Below, one piece after another: positions 63,973-64,000 of a DNA stretch of 64,000 bases (positions are counted from its first letter, which is position 1; each line of letters begins with the position of its first letter). The position numbers and the translations under genes were made by a program. The stretch is from the NCBI GenBank assembly GCA_965221935.1, contig CBDCSZ010000064.1, positions 7,503 to 71,502 on the forward strand, in the 5' to 3' direction. The notes below the pieces were generated by a model. It was not told where the DNA came from, searched no databases, and saw nothing but the letters and a program-made list of their open reading frames with translations. The DNA comes from JAPOXR01 sp965221935. Lineage in GTDB: Bacteria > Pseudomonadota > Alphaproteobacteria > Rhodobacterales > Rhodobacteraceae.

Positions 63973-64000
63973 CGTCGCTCTCCGCCCGGCTTTCCGAGTA
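63969..64000 (+). CDS. Second tyrosine recombinase of the RIT element, partial (runs off the window)
   Basis: ATG at 63969 overlaps the preceding stop (ATGA). Only MTSLSARLSE is visible, which matches the usual start of the second RIT recombinase (a short Leu-rich helix). Identification depends on position and this fragment. Confidence 0.55.
   Translation, partial: MTSLSARLSE

Larger units (their letters stand above)
62408..64000 (+). mobile_element. Recombinase-In-Trio (RIT)-type element, left end and first genes
   Basis: Left terminal region with inverted repeats TGCCGACAAC (62409-62418) and GTTGTCGGCA (62475-62484), plus GATTATGCC with GGCATAATC. A tyrosine recombinase gene follows, and a second one starts with a 4-bp ATGA overlap. 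Overlapping consecutive recombinase genes behind such palindromic ends are the mark of RIT elements; the third gene and right end are outside the window. Confidence 0.72.

Noticed and set aside
1..64000. CRISPR arrays, rRNA genes or replication origins
   Set aside because: No regularly spaced short repeats, no rRNA-like sequence and no DnaA-box cluster were seen.

Overview
The window is an alphaproteobacterial chromosome segment of moderately high GC content. The lineage call rests on the gene set: an NtrB-NtrC-NtrY cluster whose NtrC lacks the sigma-54 contact loop, a zeta-type F1-ATPase inhibitor (DUF1476, restricted to Alphaproteobacteria), a DUF2852 protein, an adenosylcobalamin-dependent NrdJ, a large DctM/DctQ TRAP permease pair, a leucyl/arginyl-tRNA-protein transferase of the Bpt type, and non-pyrrolysine MttB with corrinoid and homocysteine methyltransferase genes. 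The order pdxH / fabI / gpt / purB / DUF1476 / purC suggests Rhodobacterales or a near relative. This is inference; no rRNA is present. The density of insertion sequences, interrupted genes and nonsense codons suggests relaxed selection, as in some host-associated bacteria (speculative).

Left part (1-39,966), mostly housekeeping. Nitrogen control comes first (ntrY partial, ntrC, ntrB), then a fragment of ispF, pgpA and amtB. An MttB-family methyltransferase and guaA are divergent, and their shared 5' region is tandemly duplicated (692 bp). Next are an EamA transporter, a P-loop protein, metA with the acetyl-CoA-type residue Glu111, a TetR regulator, a DUF2852 protein, bpt, TRAP dctM-dctQ, and two TIR-domain genes, the second fused to a transposase remnant. 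After these come ilvB-ilvN, nrdJ, tRNA-Pro, DUF192 and cold-shock genes, pdxH, fabI, gpt, purB, DUF1476, purC, a one-carbon operon (homocysteine methyltransferase, corrinoid protein, DUF1638), sufE, a lipoprotein, rnd and dtd. Cobalamin use recurs in NrdJ, the corrinoid protein and probably MttB.

Accessory part (39,967-58,900). It begins at tRNA-Asn and is a layered mobile-element graveyard. An IS5-family element holds an ORF-less insertion that looks like structured RNA, which is itself split by IS1634 copy 1. A HigBA toxin-antitoxin pair is broken by IS1634 copy 2, which carries an unusual element encoding a DruA-like (DUF4338) domain fused to an IS4-type DDE transposase, which in turn carries an IS1111-group IS110 element. 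A two-gene module, a 501-residue AAA ATPase plus a small protein with a possible PD-(D/E)XK nuclease motif, is broken by IS1634 copy 3 and an ISKra4-family element. Removing the elements and one copy of each target duplication restores exact reading frames for higA, the IS1634 copy 2 transposase, the DruA-DDE gene and the ATPase. Other remnants include a protein gene with two in-frame stops, a resolvase tail and an IS630 tail.

Right part (58,901-64,000). A frameshifted metallo-beta-lactamase-fold gene, an EnvZ-like kinase, a CAT-anticodon tRNA and ndk return to housekeeping content. They are followed by a 5' fragment of the DruA-DDE element, interrupted by a Recombinase-In-Trio (RIT) element. 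Its first tyrosine recombinase has Cys in place of the catalytic Tyr, and the second gene runs off the window.
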